Positions 10,041 through 21,324 of a stretch of 64,000 nucleotides of DNA are shown piece after piece (position 1 is the first letter of the stretch; every line of letters begins with the position of its first letter). The notes under the pieces were generated by a model that was given only the letters and a program-made list of their open reading frames with translations, was not told the DNA's origin and ran no database searches. The stretch is from Atriophallophorus winterbourni (lineage: Eukaryota; Platyhelminthes; Trematoda; Plagiorchiida; Microphallidae). A program made the position numbers and the translations under genes. The stretch lies in assembly GCA_013407085.1 (NCBI GenBank), contig JACCGJ010010478.1:43539-107538 (forward strand). The letters are read 5' to 3'.

Positions 10041-11629
10041 CCCGAGGATTCACAATAGAAGCACTTGACATGTTGTCTGATCTCACTGGAGCTCGTACTC
10101 ACTATTTATTCTCTGCCTCGTTTGGTACGCGAACCGCCGATTATCACTATTGTATTCCCGGGCCTTGCACACTTGGCTACCTTCCAGGGTTCTACTGAAT
10201 GCAATTAAGCATTCATGGATATTTCTCAAGACAAGCACATTTGTGTAGCTTTGTCCGTCGACCAATATTGAATAAACCAAAATGTTCCGTTGTGATCCCC
10301 TTTCCGATCCCAGCTCAGGGTCAGAAATTATCAGTTTTACTGAAATACTTTTAACTATTTTACACTTCAAAGCGTTCTTAATAAACCATCACATCTAATC
10401 CCAGTCTTGGATTGAAAAATAAATTTGTGAGCAGATGATTTTCTTATAAAGTGTGATGCGTATTTTATGAATGTAATGAATTCGCGATAGTTTTTGCTTC
10501 GTAAACAATGCTCAATGCGTAGCGGATTTCAGTACCTGTTGGTTAAAAAAGTCAAAAAGATTGGACAAAAATACGAATTAATCCGGGTTCCCAAATTTGA
10601 TGAAATTGAAAAAGCATCGTAAATGTTCGAAATAATTTTTTACATTTTTTCACTCACGTGGAAATTATTCTTCGAGACGATTCCTGTATGTGTGTGAGGA
10701 TGACCCATATGCAATTTGAGAAAATGTTTCATCATATTAACTAGTTCTTATATGCTGAAAAAAGCTGTACTAGCCATACATGGGAACAGAATTTGAATAT
10801 TTAAGATATCATTTTTCATTATGACAAAACTGCGTAGATACGTAGTGCAGTCGCGATGGGTGTTATTCACGAGGTTTCGAATTTTGTGCAGAACACTAGC
10901 CTCCGACACAACACAACAGCATGAAGTGCAGAATAGTCAAACGACGACAAATGCGAATTTGTAATATTGTATTGGGTTCCGGCGGATTCCAGTTGAACAT
11001 TTCGTGTGACATCATCGTAAGTATGACATGATGGACTACATCAGCCACAATTGAAGTGTATGCATTCGTTGATTTCGGCCCAACGAGCTCAGCGTGTGAA
11101 GGGCTTGAATTGTTCCGGTTGACAGGATATCGATTGACAAAATGAGATCGAATTAACAACCGGGTCCTGCATGCGTGAGGATGGATTTTTTATTTGGCAA
11201 TATAATGTAGGCGTGTGTTTCCTTATTTTTATGAAGCGTAAAAACGCCTTTCTCCAATCGGCGTCTCTTATGTTGTGGGACTCGTGGGCGAACGCCATTA
11301 GTGTTGGACAGGTTGACCTCATGGGAAAGTCAAGACAAAACCGTGGCGTGCTACGTTTTCATTGTTGGAAAAATGAAATTGAAAGTCGATAATTGGTCAA
11401 GTGTTCGGCTATATGTTGAGCTGAAATACCAGCCTGTCTCTACCCCAGACGCTACACTTTTATACTGTTTCGAAGCTTGAAATCAGTCGAAGCATTTAGA
11501 TTCTCTTTAATAATTAGCTCATCGATTTATCATTTTCTCTGGTCATATATTTAACTATCTCTAAATGACATAAACTTATTTTGTTCAAAGCATAATTTGA
11601 ACAAGAATATACATCATTATTTTTATTTT
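10041..11629. other. No gene recognised
   Basis: Collinear with 42,690-44,265. It contains an 87-codon minus-strand frame at 10,896-11,159 that is also open in unit 2 (43,531-43,794), but the changes between copies are mostly amino-acid changing. The 75-codon frame in unit 2 at 43,106 is closed here. Confidence 0.5.
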
Positions 11630-12010
11630 AAAAAGGTTACTTGCACGTCACTTGTAAAAAGTGTTCCTACAACGAACCCCGATCTTAAACTGCAGAATCA
11701 CACATTCTTACCTTACAAAACATTCATTGAGCTTATAAACGACCAGCCTCTTCATTTACACACCAGAACCGGTCTCATTATTTATGGACAGTAAGATAAG
11801 TCTCAGTGAAATTTCACACAGTGGTAAAGTGATAAACAAAGGTTGCTTTAATGCCACTGTTGAAAAGTAACCCTCTATAAATGATTCCTGGCAAGGCAGG
11901 CAGTGCGCTTATACATGACCATATACCGTGGTGTTCGCATCCCCATCGCTTAAAAAACTTAACCGGTTTTTGGCAGTATTTTCATCATTAGTTAAAGTCA
12001 GTGGGCCTTA
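11630..12010 (-). mobile_element. Very old hammerhead-type repeat pair, minus strand (unit 1)
   Basis: Aligns with the GUA subfamily seen at 52,501-52,870: the CTACAACGAACC box, GCAGAATCACACATTCTT, and ACCGGT flanked by relics of both core arms near 11,770 and 11,955. The cores are too decayed to fold. The counterpart is 44,265-44,660 in unit 2. Confidence 0.5.
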
Positions 12011-12939
12011 ATGTAGTGGTAATTTGTACGGCAATATATATTTTAATTACAAATTTGATTGAAAATATGCGCAGATACTTAGATATCATTTATTCACCAA
12101 GTGGATGTAATCAGGCTAAATAAAATATGTCATTCTGAGGTTTTTTATGTATCGGGGTTCAAAACATTCATGGATAATAGCTCGGAAGTATCGACCACAT
12201 TTATAATACGTTATAGATTAAATCTGACATTTTGGTAACACATCCACTCAAGTTGAATTAATCATTTAACTTCGCATTTGTTAATTCTAAATCAATGAAA
12301 TCGGTTGATTCACGAGAACTCACAATCTCTCCAATGCATGATTTCTAAAAACCGAAAATAGGTTTATTGTATTTTGAACAGTGCGCAATTTTTAATTTAG
12401 ATTGTATAAACTCACAGTGATTTATTCGCATGTTCGCTATTGTCAAGAAAAAAACATTTTTGTTTTAATGTGTTGCAAAAATAAAATAAATATAAAATTT
12501 CCATATGCTTACTATCTCAAGATTTCACTGGGATTCGAGCTGAAATTTGAAAATATTTTGATTACTTTTTCAGACCAGGCAACGAAAATATACCTCACAT
12601 ACTTTCGTTTTTTGAACCCAAGCGAGCAATTATTCAACGTAATGAGTTTATCAATCGTCGACTTGATAAAAAGGGAAATGTTTCAAACATGTTGAGAAAG
12701 CAAGCTTTGTAATTTATCACGAAACTAACATTTTCATTTTATCTGTTAACATATTTCGTTATCATCTCGCCACTGGAACAGAAGCTTCGTAAAAGCAAAT
12801 TTGTAGTTAAAGTTAAGGCATCTCATTGAAATAAATTAAGTTTGCCGATTCTCAGTTACTCATGACATTCACCCGAAATATTAATCAAATTATTTAAGAG
12901 GATGAATAGACGAGATATCTTTCCATTAAACCACACGCA
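12011..12939. other. No gene recognised
   Basis: AT-rich. A 97-codon plus frame at 12,402 is not open in the unit 2 counterpart near 45,050, so it is treated as chance. Confidence 0.5.
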
Positions 12940-13135
12940 GTTTACGGCGCCTGCGTGCAACTAATACAATAGAACCGAGTTCTGACTATCGTTGCCAGCG
13001 CTGCGGGAGAGATTTTTCCTACTGAATCGGACTGTTTGGTCATTCCAAAAGCTGTAGAACATGAACATTCATGCGATTGTGATGTACATCCATGGTTGAC
13101 ATGTACCAAAGTAGGCCAACAACAACAATAAAGCA
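12940..13135 (+). mobile_element. RTE 3' end fragment (about 195 bp, unit 1)
   Basis: Only the last zinc-finger-coding part and 3' UTR of the RTE family, ending in (CAA)n at 13,120-13,130. The unit 2 partner is 45,570-45,765. Confidence 0.75.
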
Positions 13136-13887
13136 CACGAATTTACGCAGCGACCTTTATCTATTGCATCCGTTTGTGTTCAAACTGTTCACTTGGTCTC
13201 AACAGATTAACGTAATTATTAAATTTCTGTGAACTCCATAAATACCTGCGCCGAATTCGACTTCAGTATCAATTTTTATTTATAAGTTATGTTCATCTCA
13301 TATCACATTATCAACATCAGCGGTGAAATATTTTTCCTGAATTAGTGCTTGACCTTCACTGGACAAGCCAGAACGCTTCATTACATTCATGAGGAAACGT
13401 TGACCGATCATTCTGAATACTACTATTCCGTAAACGGTGAAGGATATTGTATACGGATTCGTTCCATTTTACCTATGGTATTTGAGTTTGTTCAGGATCT
13501 ACTAGTCGGCTTCCGATTTTCGAAGAGCAAAATCCTCTGAATAGTTTATAGTTATTTTTCGGTAAACCGGTTTACATACTAGCAGAACTTAGAGGAAACA
13601 ATCATGTTTGAAGCACATCGTTTTAAAGATTAAAATATAACAATTACCATTATAAATGTGTTACAAAGTTGCGTTTAATGAAAAGAAGTGCTTTAGCGAT
13701 TCTTGAGATATTCATGAGATATTTTCTAAATAAGAAGTGAGGTCCAGCTTTCTGGGAAAAATCGTGTAAGTTGCACAAAGCAATACTCACATAACATCTT
13801 GGCCGCTGAGGGTAGGAAAAATTTTAATCATTTTCAAAGAATTCAATATTCATCGCCAAAATGATTTAGTATACTACCCATGCCATG
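13136..13887. other. No gene recognised
   Basis: Collinear with 45,766-46,540. A 63-codon plus frame at 13,349 is not preserved in unit 2. Confidence 0.5.
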
Positions 13888-14285
13888 CTTATGGTGAGTT
13901 GCAATTAGGAAGTCGACCGTTGGGCAGACCGCGCTTGCGGTACAAAGACGTTTGCAAAAGAGATATGAAAGCTCTTGGCATTGACCCCTCGAGCTGGGAG
14001 GAACTTGCTCTTGACCGCTCACTTTAGAGGCATCGTGTAAAGCGTGGTCCACAATCTGGGGAGGAGCAGATACAGCTCTTGGCTGCTGAACGCAGATCAC
14101 GCCGCCGGCGTGCAACTGATGCAATACAACCGAGTTCTATCTATCGTAGCCAGCGCTGTGGGAGAGATTGTTCTTTCTGAATCGGTTTGTTTAGTCATTT
14201 AGAAAGCTGTAGAACATGAACATTCATGCGATTGTGATGTACATCCATGATCGACATCGACCGAAAAAGGCCAACAACACTACGC
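13888..14285 (+). mobile_element. RTE 3' fragment (about 400 bp, unit 1)
   Basis: Begins at the YGELQLGSRPLGRP block and includes YKDVCKRDMKALGIDPSSWEELALDRS, with a stop just after that. The Cys/His tail and the 3' end follow, with CAACAAC at 14,271. The partner is 46,545-46,945. Confidence 0.75.
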
Positions 14286-16004
14286 TTGATTGATTGAAGT
14301 TTCGAGTAAACTATCTCGTTAGTTCTGAACGCGTAGCATATTCACCTATTGATGTAAGAACCCGGGGATAAATACTGTGATCGATTATGTTTAAACAAAG
14401 TTATTCAATTTTGTAACGGAAGATTAGCAAAACTCTACATGTTCAATTTTGTATTACCATTTAGGTCGCACAGTTAATTAATTTATTTTATGCTGGAAAA
14501 TAATAATGGTATGAAGTAACTGCTCTACGCAAATTCAATGACCGTGTGTACAATTGGAATTATTGTATTTCACATATGTCTACGTATTTAACCCAGAATG
14601 TGCATACTTAACTGAATACGGCATCCGTTTGTGCAAATACTCCATAAGAGTCTCGAATTTGAAAATGAACTTTTCATCATGTAAACGGAAAATCAGAAAA
14701 AGACTGTCGGGACTTACGCTTCCGTTAACAAGTGTTCACTGTGAATGTGATTTACAAAAAAATATGAAAATGAATTTAAATGATGGAGTAAGTCACCGGA
14801 ACGTAAACGGGACTTACATGTGTTCTTGAGCGTATTTCCTAAAACGAAAAACAGTTTGGATTAACATGAATTTCGCGATGTACATTTGATAATTAATATT
14901 TTAGAATAGTCAACTCACAATTCTTCATTTAAGCGCATGCTAAGGTAAAAACAAAATTATTGTGTATCGCCGAGGCAACGATGATAAAGTTTCACATTAC
15001 AAATGTGATGATTATTTATTTTACACTCAAATTTTCTTTTTAAGAAATAGTTTGCTTTGATGTCCTTGCACTTTTATTCCCTTCTCACAACAACTAAAGT
15101 TTATACCATTTATTGTTTGTCAGTGAAAAATTAACCTGAATGTATGTTTTCAGTTCAGGGTCTAAATCCAAGAAAACGATTATCAATAAAATCGTTCAAT
15201 AGATACAGCACCCGTTGGTGTCACTTTTATTAAAATAAAATCAGCGATACTAAGCGAAATCTGGCAAGCGGAATGTTTGAGCTAAAGATAACCTAAGAAC
15301 TGAATTCCATCCTATCCAGCTGACGAGATAACCGAGTGAATCGCTATGAGGTTTTATTTGTAGTGCAAACCTCATTTGCCACAATGTTTCAAACATTTAT
15401 TTGTCGTAGTGGAAGCAACGGTAGTAGTAATCACACATTTTAGATCATTACGTAATTATTAATACAAATTAACGTATATTATCATATTAACTAAAACTCA
15501 CATTCTGACAGCTTTACGGTACCTGTAGTCGCAATTTAAATGCTTTGAAATAAATCTATCTAATACTCTGGAAGTCTTATAATCTTGGAGTAGGGAATTT
15601 TCAATTAAAATATAAAAGTGTATTGCCAATGGTCATTATAATCCACTTACTCCTTGTATAAATCGGCATATTTTCTATGAAATTATAAGAAGTTAATAAT
15701 GTAAATAATGCTTATAAAGTTTAAATTTATTTGATGATTTTGAAATTCAGGACGATGGTTCAAATATTTTGTTTTTAATTTTTATTCAATTTTCTATATG
15801 TGCTAGAAATTTAAATATTTTGTTTAATATATATATATATATATATATGTGAATGTATAAAGATTGATGAAAAATGTAGTAGATATCATTCGTGTAACTC
15901 ACGAGTGGAAGGCACATTCCGTACTGCAAATGTTTAACATTCAAATCACTATTGAATAATTTCGATTTAAAATTATTTAAAAAACGAGCCAACTACAAAG
16001 AGGT
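14286..16004. other. No gene; contains the empty site of the unit 2 LTR element
   Basis: At 14,755-14,759 the sequence CAAAA is the uninterrupted equivalent of the CAAAG target duplication around the LTR element in unit 2. A TA microsatellite lies at 15,827-15,848. No other feature is recognised. Confidence 0.6.
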
Positions 16005-16138
16005 TGTATGCCACTGTTGGATAAGGCTGGTACGACCAACCTGTTTCAACGCAATTGTGCAACACATGTAAAATGGGTTTTTAAAACCCATAAACCATGA
16101 ACCAAATATCATTTGCATGCTTTTCCATCATTTCACAC

Positions 16139-16175
16139 CCACAACCGGTTCGTGCTGTTTTGTCATCAGGTAGGG
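16139..16175 (-). ncRNA. Hammerhead ribozyme relic, inverted unit
   Basis: On the minus strand CTGATGA is intact (16,163-16,169), but the second arm reads GAAC with one A missing, and stem II is damaged. Predicted inactive. Confidence 0.55.
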
Positions 16176-16449
16176 ACAGTGAGATCAGGATTCCGCATGC
16201 GCTTGTAAAAGTGGAGATTGGTAAACAAGGAGCGCTTGTATTGCCCACTGTTGAATAAGTTTGGACGACGAAAAGAATGCAAATGAATATTTTGTTTCAT
16301 GGTTATGGGTTTAACCCCATTTAACATGTGTTTCGACACATGCTTTGAAAAGGTTCGTCGTACGAGCCTTATCCGACAGTGGCATACAAGCGCTCCTTGT
16401 TTACCATTCTGCCACTGTTTCAAGCGCATGCGGTTCCTGATATTACTGT

Positions 16450-16491
16450 CCCTACCTGATGAGTGCAAATAGCACGAAACCGGTCGTGGGG
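16450..16491 (+). ncRNA. Type I hammerhead ribozyme, GUC subfamily, core intact
   Basis: Read 5' to 3': stem I strand CCCUAC (16,450-16,455), core CUGAUGA (456-462), stem II GUGC, loop AAAUA, GCAC (463-475), GAAA (476-479), CCGG (480-483), UC with cleavage expected after C485, then stem I return strand GUGGGG (486-491). CCCUAC and GUGGGG pair over 6 bp with one G-U. Stem III is only the self-complementary CCGG, so it would be weak in a monomer and could form between two copies, as reported for minimal metazoan hammerheads. Confidence 0.85.
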
Positions 16492-16682
16492 TGTGAATGA
16501 CGGAAAAGCATGCAAATGAATATTTTGTTTCATGGTTATGGGTTTAACCCCATTTAACATGTGTTTGGACACATGCTTTGAACAGGTTGGTCGTACCAGC
16601 CTTATCCAACAGTGGCATACAAGCGCTCCTTGTTTACCATGCTTCCACTGTTTCAAGCGCATGCGGATCCTGATCTTACTGT

Positions 16683-16724
16683 CCCTACCTGATGAGTGCA
16701 AACAGCACGAAACCGGTCGTGGGG
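16683..16724 (+). ncRNA. Type I hammerhead ribozyme, GUC subfamily, core intact
   Basis: Same layout as the copy 233 bp upstream, with stem II loop AAACA: CCCUAC, CUGAUGA at 16,689-16,695, GUGC/GCAC, GAAA, CCGGUC and GUGGGG. Two intact cores in tandem would release a 233-nt monomer from a common transcript. Confidence 0.87.
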
Positions 16725-16850
16725 TGTGAATGACGGAAAAGCACGCAAATGAATATTGGATCCACGACAACTATCCTTCTGGAATGAATACACAATCATT
16801 TGTATCAATATGGGATATTTATGTATCACTTTTTACAGAGAAATCCGAAG

Positions 16851-17000
16851 TAAGCTTGAGTATTCCTAAAAGCATCTTCTTTCGCTTGGTTTAGAATGTC
16901 TCGACTTTGACGGTCGAACATTGAATAAGCTTGAGTATTCCTAAAAGCATCTTCTTTCGCTTGGTTTAGAATGTCTCGACTTTGACGGTCGAACATTGAA
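16851..17000. repeat. Perfect 75 bp tandem duplication
   Basis: The 75 bp unit at 16,851-16,925 is repeated exactly at 16,926-17,000. Because 75 is a multiple of three, an 81-codon minus-strand frame (16,826-17,071) stays open across both copies. It contains two copies of a 25-residue segment with MFDRQSRDILNQAKEDAF. The segment is absent from unit 2. An exon is possible (a TTTCTAG-like acceptor lies upstream on the minus strand), but nothing else supports one. Confidence 0.8.
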
Positions 17001-17185
17001 TCGAGGGAATCTGTTCGACTAGAAATGCATGTGTATGTGAATTGAATTGGATACATATTTGGCTCAAACATTTTCTCATAACTTAATACAAAAATCTATA
17101 TGAAGCTATGTTTTGGCGACTACTCATCAATACCAATTTTTTCGAAATATTCCAAAAGTATATCACGACGGTCCACATGAGAAGC

Positions 17186-17330
17186 ACTGGACTCGAGTTT
17201 CGCTTTAATTTGAGCTCATCAGCAGTGCATATCCTGTCTCGTGCCTGACTCGAACCCAGAACCTTCACCATTGTAGTCTTATGCCGTTCGGCCAGAGGTA
17301 CCGTCCACCGTTTGACCGATCGTGATTAAA
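17186..17330 (-). repeat. tRNA-derived SINE-like repeat (unit 1)
   Basis: On the minus strand there is a Pol III A-box-like TCTGGCCGAACGGC (17,283-17,296) and a B-box GGGTTCGAGTC (17,247-17,257) at tRNA-like spacing, followed by a non-tRNA body. A tRNA cloverleaf does not close, so this is a SINE head, not a tRNA gene. The partner in unit 2 is 50,143-50,290. Confidence 0.55.
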
Positions 17331-18302
17331 CCTTCATGAATGTTTCTCCAGACTGGCACATTTAAGTAGCATCATACGCCCGACCAGTCGAGAAGAAGCC
17401 AGCAACATCTGTTGTGGTCGTGCAACTGATCTGATCTCATTGTCAGGTCTTTATATGAACCGATTTGAAACAGTTAACCTTTTCTTCCATTGAAATTATA
17501 TCGAATTATTTATTTGCGATTCATCGATCTAATAAATCCTTATCAAATAAAATTGGAAATTCGACAACTTATAGTTTCATTTGAAATAGATTTTGTATCT
17601 TAAAAATCTATTTTTTAGTCAGATCGAACCAAATGAAATAAAAATTTGTTAGTTTAAGTATCTCATTGATTATTCTAGTGAAATATTTTCCCATCCATTT
17701 TAACTGATGTCACTATTAGGACGGCATTTGTGTAATTGCAGTAAAAATTAAAAGCGCATTAATTGTTTCCAACGAGTACTAAGAGCAACTTCTGGTCAAG
17801 AAATTATCAATAAAACTCACAAGTATCCAACTTTTTTGATTCTGAAGCAAACATTCATAGTTACAAAATAATTAATTTGGTAATATTAATATATTTTATA
17901 AGCTATAATCAAATACGCATATATAATGAATTTAGTTCAGAACCGCAAATGCTTCATTTACAATTGTGAATTCTCGGTTATATTCAATTTATATAAGCGG
18001 AGTAACCTGCGATATATTGTACTGATTTTATTTGTAAAAACAATTATGTATCATTTCCTACAGTAGAAGCAAATCGTTCCCCATTATTGAAATATTTAAG
18101 AAGTTCGAGTTTTTCATTAACAAGCCGATGGATGCTAAATTCAATCACAATGTGAGATCATTCATAAACTGATTTTGTATATATATACAAACTTACGTAT
18201 CTATATCTTCTTTCAAACTGCCGACACAATGGACAAATTCAACTTATATAATTATGTTGACAAAAATAAAAGTGACGAAAGTTTTTGTAAGCAAAATCGA
18301 AT
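17331..18302. other. No gene recognised
   Basis: Collinear with 50,291-51,215. The end at 18,302 is the insertion point of the following CR1 copy. Confidence 0.5.
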
Positions 18303-21290
18303 TTCAAGATTCAAGATTCAAGATTCAAGAATTTATGGTATAAAAAAGCTCGTAGCTGTACAACACCACAGGATATTCGTATAAGGACAATGAATATATA
18401 CACAAAAAAGATTGAGTCTTCAGGAAGATCAACAGTTTTGTAGTTGCAAAAAAATGCCATGTATTGTGGCGGTATGATGGGTAAAAAAATATTCGTTTGA
18501 AAAAATAATTATGTTACATTTGCGGGATGTAGGGTGGAATTACTACGTATAAATATATCCAATTTGTTCCTGAAAATCCTTCCACTAGATGATTGGACAA
18601 TATCTGACGGTAGGGAGTTTCATAAGAAACAAACGCGCACCGAATAAAAGAACCGACAGCAGTTCCGGTGGGAATGTGGAATATCAATTGCAAATGGGTG
18701 AGTGCGTGTGGCATGGCTTGGCCGGAGGCGGAATAGATGCCTCAGAGGGTGCGCCTTGGCGTTCATAATTTTTTAGGTTAGTATTAGATCGAATCGAACC
18801 CTTCTGCGAAGCAGTGTATCCAAATTAAGCTGCTCAAGTCGATTCTCATATGGTAGGTTGCGGAGGCAGCCAACCATTTTAGTTGCTCTGTGATAAATCC
18901 TCTTGAACAGCTTGATGTCCTTTTGTAGCCACGGTGCTCAAGCTTGCACTGAGTAATCCATCACCGGGTTGATATACGTATTTATGAGCATGGAGAATGA
19001 TTCCCGGGAAAAATGTCCGAAAATACGCTGAAGCATACCTGGCATGTGGCTAGCTCGGTTGTACACTGCTTCGCATTGCATTCTAAACTTCAGACTTCCA
19101 CTAATCCATATGCCGAGGTCTTTTTCTTCGGTTGTCCATTCCAGTTGATTTGGTCCAAGGTTGTATGAGAATGGAAAATTTTTGGCTATTTGCAAAATTT
19201 TACACTCTCGGAAGTTGAATGGAAGTTTATTTCTCTCCGACCAGCTGTTCAATAAATCCAAATCGCTTTGTAAGCGCAAACAGTCTACGCTTGACTTGAT
19301 TCGCATCCAAATTTTAACATCATCCGCAAAAAGAACCATTTTGGCTGTGACAAGTTTCGGAAGGTCGTTGATGTAGACCAAAAAGAGAACCGGACCAAGT
19401 ACCGAACCTTGTGGGACACCGCTAGTGGCCTCGATTTCCCCAGACAATACACCATCGATACGTACAGTTGCTTTGCGATCAAGAAGGTAACTTCTTAGCC
19501 AGACAAGAAGGCTCCCATTAATACCAACATCGTGCAACTTGCGCAGCAGTATAGAATGGTCCACGCGATCAAACGCCTTTGATATGTCCAAGTAACACGC
19601 ATGCACGCAACCACCATTATCCACTGCCTGCGTCCAGTCATCCAGTGTCTCCAGTAGGTTAGTCAAGCAAGAACGAGACTTTCTAAATCCATGTTGCTCT
19701 CTGGACAACAAGTTTTGGGCTTCGAGATGACTCACAATTCTTTCGCACACAATTCGCTCCATAATTTTTGAGATCACTGGAAGGAGTGTAACAGGGCGGT
19801 AATTTGCTGGGTCAGAACGAGTTCCACCTTTGTAGATGGGTGTTATGATTCCTCTCTTCCAGTCATTAGGTACAACACCCTCCCTCAAGGAGTGATTAAA
19901 TAAATCACAAAGTGGTTCGCACAGTTGACTGCCGCATAACTTTAGGATTGCAGGTGTGATTCCGTCAGCTCCCGGGGACTTGTTGATATTCAACTTGCGT
20001 AGGTGGTGCTGCACTATTTCCGAACTGATGCATATATCACATATCGTCTCCGGCACAATTGTTGCTGACAATTCTGATGGTTGTAATTTATCCTTGAGGG
20101 TGAAAACTCGTGAATAAAAACTGGCTAGAGCGTTAGCGGTTTCCAGAACAGAATCAGTTAGTCCGTTATCTGTCATGATCGGAAAAACACGGGTTTCAGC
20201 TTCGTAGTGTTGTTAACAGTTCGATAAAGCAGTTTGGGATTTCGCTGCATTCTTACCGCCAGCTGAAGCTGGTGATATTGTTTGTCCTCTCGGATGAGAT
20301 TTGTGACCTGATTCCGCAATTCGCGAAAGTTTGCTTACGTCGAATCAGTTCTGGAGACCCTGTGAATAGCCCATGCCAAATTTCGCTTTGTCAACCATTT
20401 TCTAGTCCTACTGCGAATTCTGAATTGTGGTTCTTTGCTATTATGTTTCGGGACATTTTTAGAATTGAAATGTATCATGTTGATTATGTAATATGTCAGG
20501 GTTGTGCAATGCGAGTCCGGATCACTGAAATTTATATTATGTTCATCGAAAGCTACCATTGTTTTCATCAAACCAATGTAATCCACTTTTCTATTTTAAT
20601 TTGTTTGCTTTATAATTCTACTGGCGTTGCACACGTATTGAAATAGCAGAACGAGGTGGTCGCTTCGACCCAGCGGAGGGTGATACTGAACATCTTCAAC
20701 GGCTGTGGCTTCGGACGTTAAGACTAGGTCTAGAACAGAGGTCTGTTGCAAATTTCGTTGTCGTGTATAATCGAAAACATGATTATACAAGGGGATGTAA
20801 TCGAACAGTTCGCGAAATTTGTAGTCAAGGGATAGGGGTGGGTGATCTACTCGGTTATATAATTGAGGCAGATTGAGGTCTCCCATAATCAGCAATTGCG
20901 GATTGCGCTGTTTTCTGGCGTACTGCATTGCTTTCAAGAGGTTTTCGTTATACGCATCCAATGATGATGGTGAACGGTAAACTACACCAACGATGCAACT
21001 GTCGCTTGATTCGAGCTTCAAGTTGCACCATAAACTGTCTTCCAGATCGAGTTCAGTATCTGTAACTACCGTACAATATACACGGTCATGGTGGTAAACA
21101 GCTACTCTACCACCTGTTCTTAAGCGGTCTCTCCAAAACAGGGTCATGTTTGGAATAGAGAGCTCGCGATCGCTCACGTGAGGTTGGAACCATGTCTCAG
21201 TTATTGCTATGACGTCGAGTAAGTGCTGATTGGTGCTGAATTTGGTCATATTATCTCTGTTATAATACAAACCTTGAACCACGATTGAAC
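18303..21290 (-). mobile_element. CR1-type LINE, nearly 3 kb, unit 1 only
   Basis: Minus-strand element. Its 3' end carries four copies of TTGAATC-type heptamers (TTCAAGA on the plus strand, 18,303-18,330), followed inward by a 3' UTR, the reverse transcriptase (about 18,510-20,176), a connector and the endonuclease (20,596 to about 21,290). The 5' end is truncated at 21,290, at the edge of an RTE fragment. Unit 2 has no CR1 here (near 51,215-51,311), so the insertion is private to unit 1. This is one of the better preserved LINEs in the window. Confidence 0.85.
18938..20176 (-). pseudogene. CR1 reverse transcriptase with one in-frame stop
   Basis: The 412 open codons contain NKSPGADGITP (65-75), ANYRPVTLL (124-132), QHGFRK (161-166), CYLDISKAFDRVDH (194-207), TSGVPQGSVLGPVLF (251-265) and FADD (283-286). 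The stop at 18,938-18,940 is TGA where relatives have the Trp of a VQAWSPW block. Downstream codons stay in the same frame (APWLQKDI at 18,937-18,914), so a single W-to-stop change closes the frame. The protein would continue to about 18,510. The first Met is not the true start: upstream the connector to the endonuclease is frameshifted between 20,176 and 20,596. Confidence 0.85.
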
Positions 21291-21324
21291 TCGTGTTGGA
21301 AAGAACTTGCTCTAGACCGCTCAC
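20596..21324 (-). pseudogene. CR1 apurinic-type endonuclease domain
   Basis: The 242-codon frame holds the AP-endonuclease-like domain that nicks target DNA in CR1 LINEs: ITETW with the catalytic Glu (41-45), VVYRSPS (114-120), the GDLNLP box (148-153) and SDH with the general-base His (221-223). About the first 11 residues read across the junction into the neighbouring RTE fragment, so the true 5' part is missing. It is separated from the RT by a frameshifted connector. Confidence 0.85.

Larger units (their letters stand above)
16005..16763. mobile_element. Hammerhead (retrozyme-like) repeat array, unit 1 only
   Basis: One inverted unit (about 16,010-16,270) is followed by forward units with a period of 233 bp. 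Each unit has a CAACAGTGGCATACAAGCG box, a GCGCATGC box, a hammerhead ribozyme and a GGTTTAACCCCATTTAAC box. The homologous site in unit 2 (about 50,085-50,095, ACTACAACTTATCC) has no array. Here the flanks read CTACAA on the left and ACAACTATCC on the right, which suggests a short target duplication around ACAA. The array therefore inserted after the duplication or was cleanly lost from unit 2. Insertion is simpler. Confidence 0.75.

Noticed and set aside
10896..11159. 87-codon minus-strand frame open in both units (partner 43,531-43,794)
   Set aside because: Differences are mostly replacements and there is no recognisable domain. Chance persistence in young duplicates.
12402..12695. 97-codon AT-rich frame
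   Set aside because: Not open in unit 2 (near 45,050). Composition typical of chance.
16166..16770. Overlapping minus-strand frames of 100 and 116 codons with repeated peptide blocks
   Set aside because: They are antisense readings of the hammerhead repeat units. The peptide repetition only reflects the tandem DNA repeat.
17083..17271. 62-codon minus frame starting MVKVLGSS
   Set aside because: It is the translation of the SINE body, with A- and B-box sequences inside it.
17186..17330. Possible tRNA gene
   Set aside because: A- and B-boxes are present, but the acceptor and anticodon stems do not close, and a long non-tRNA body follows.
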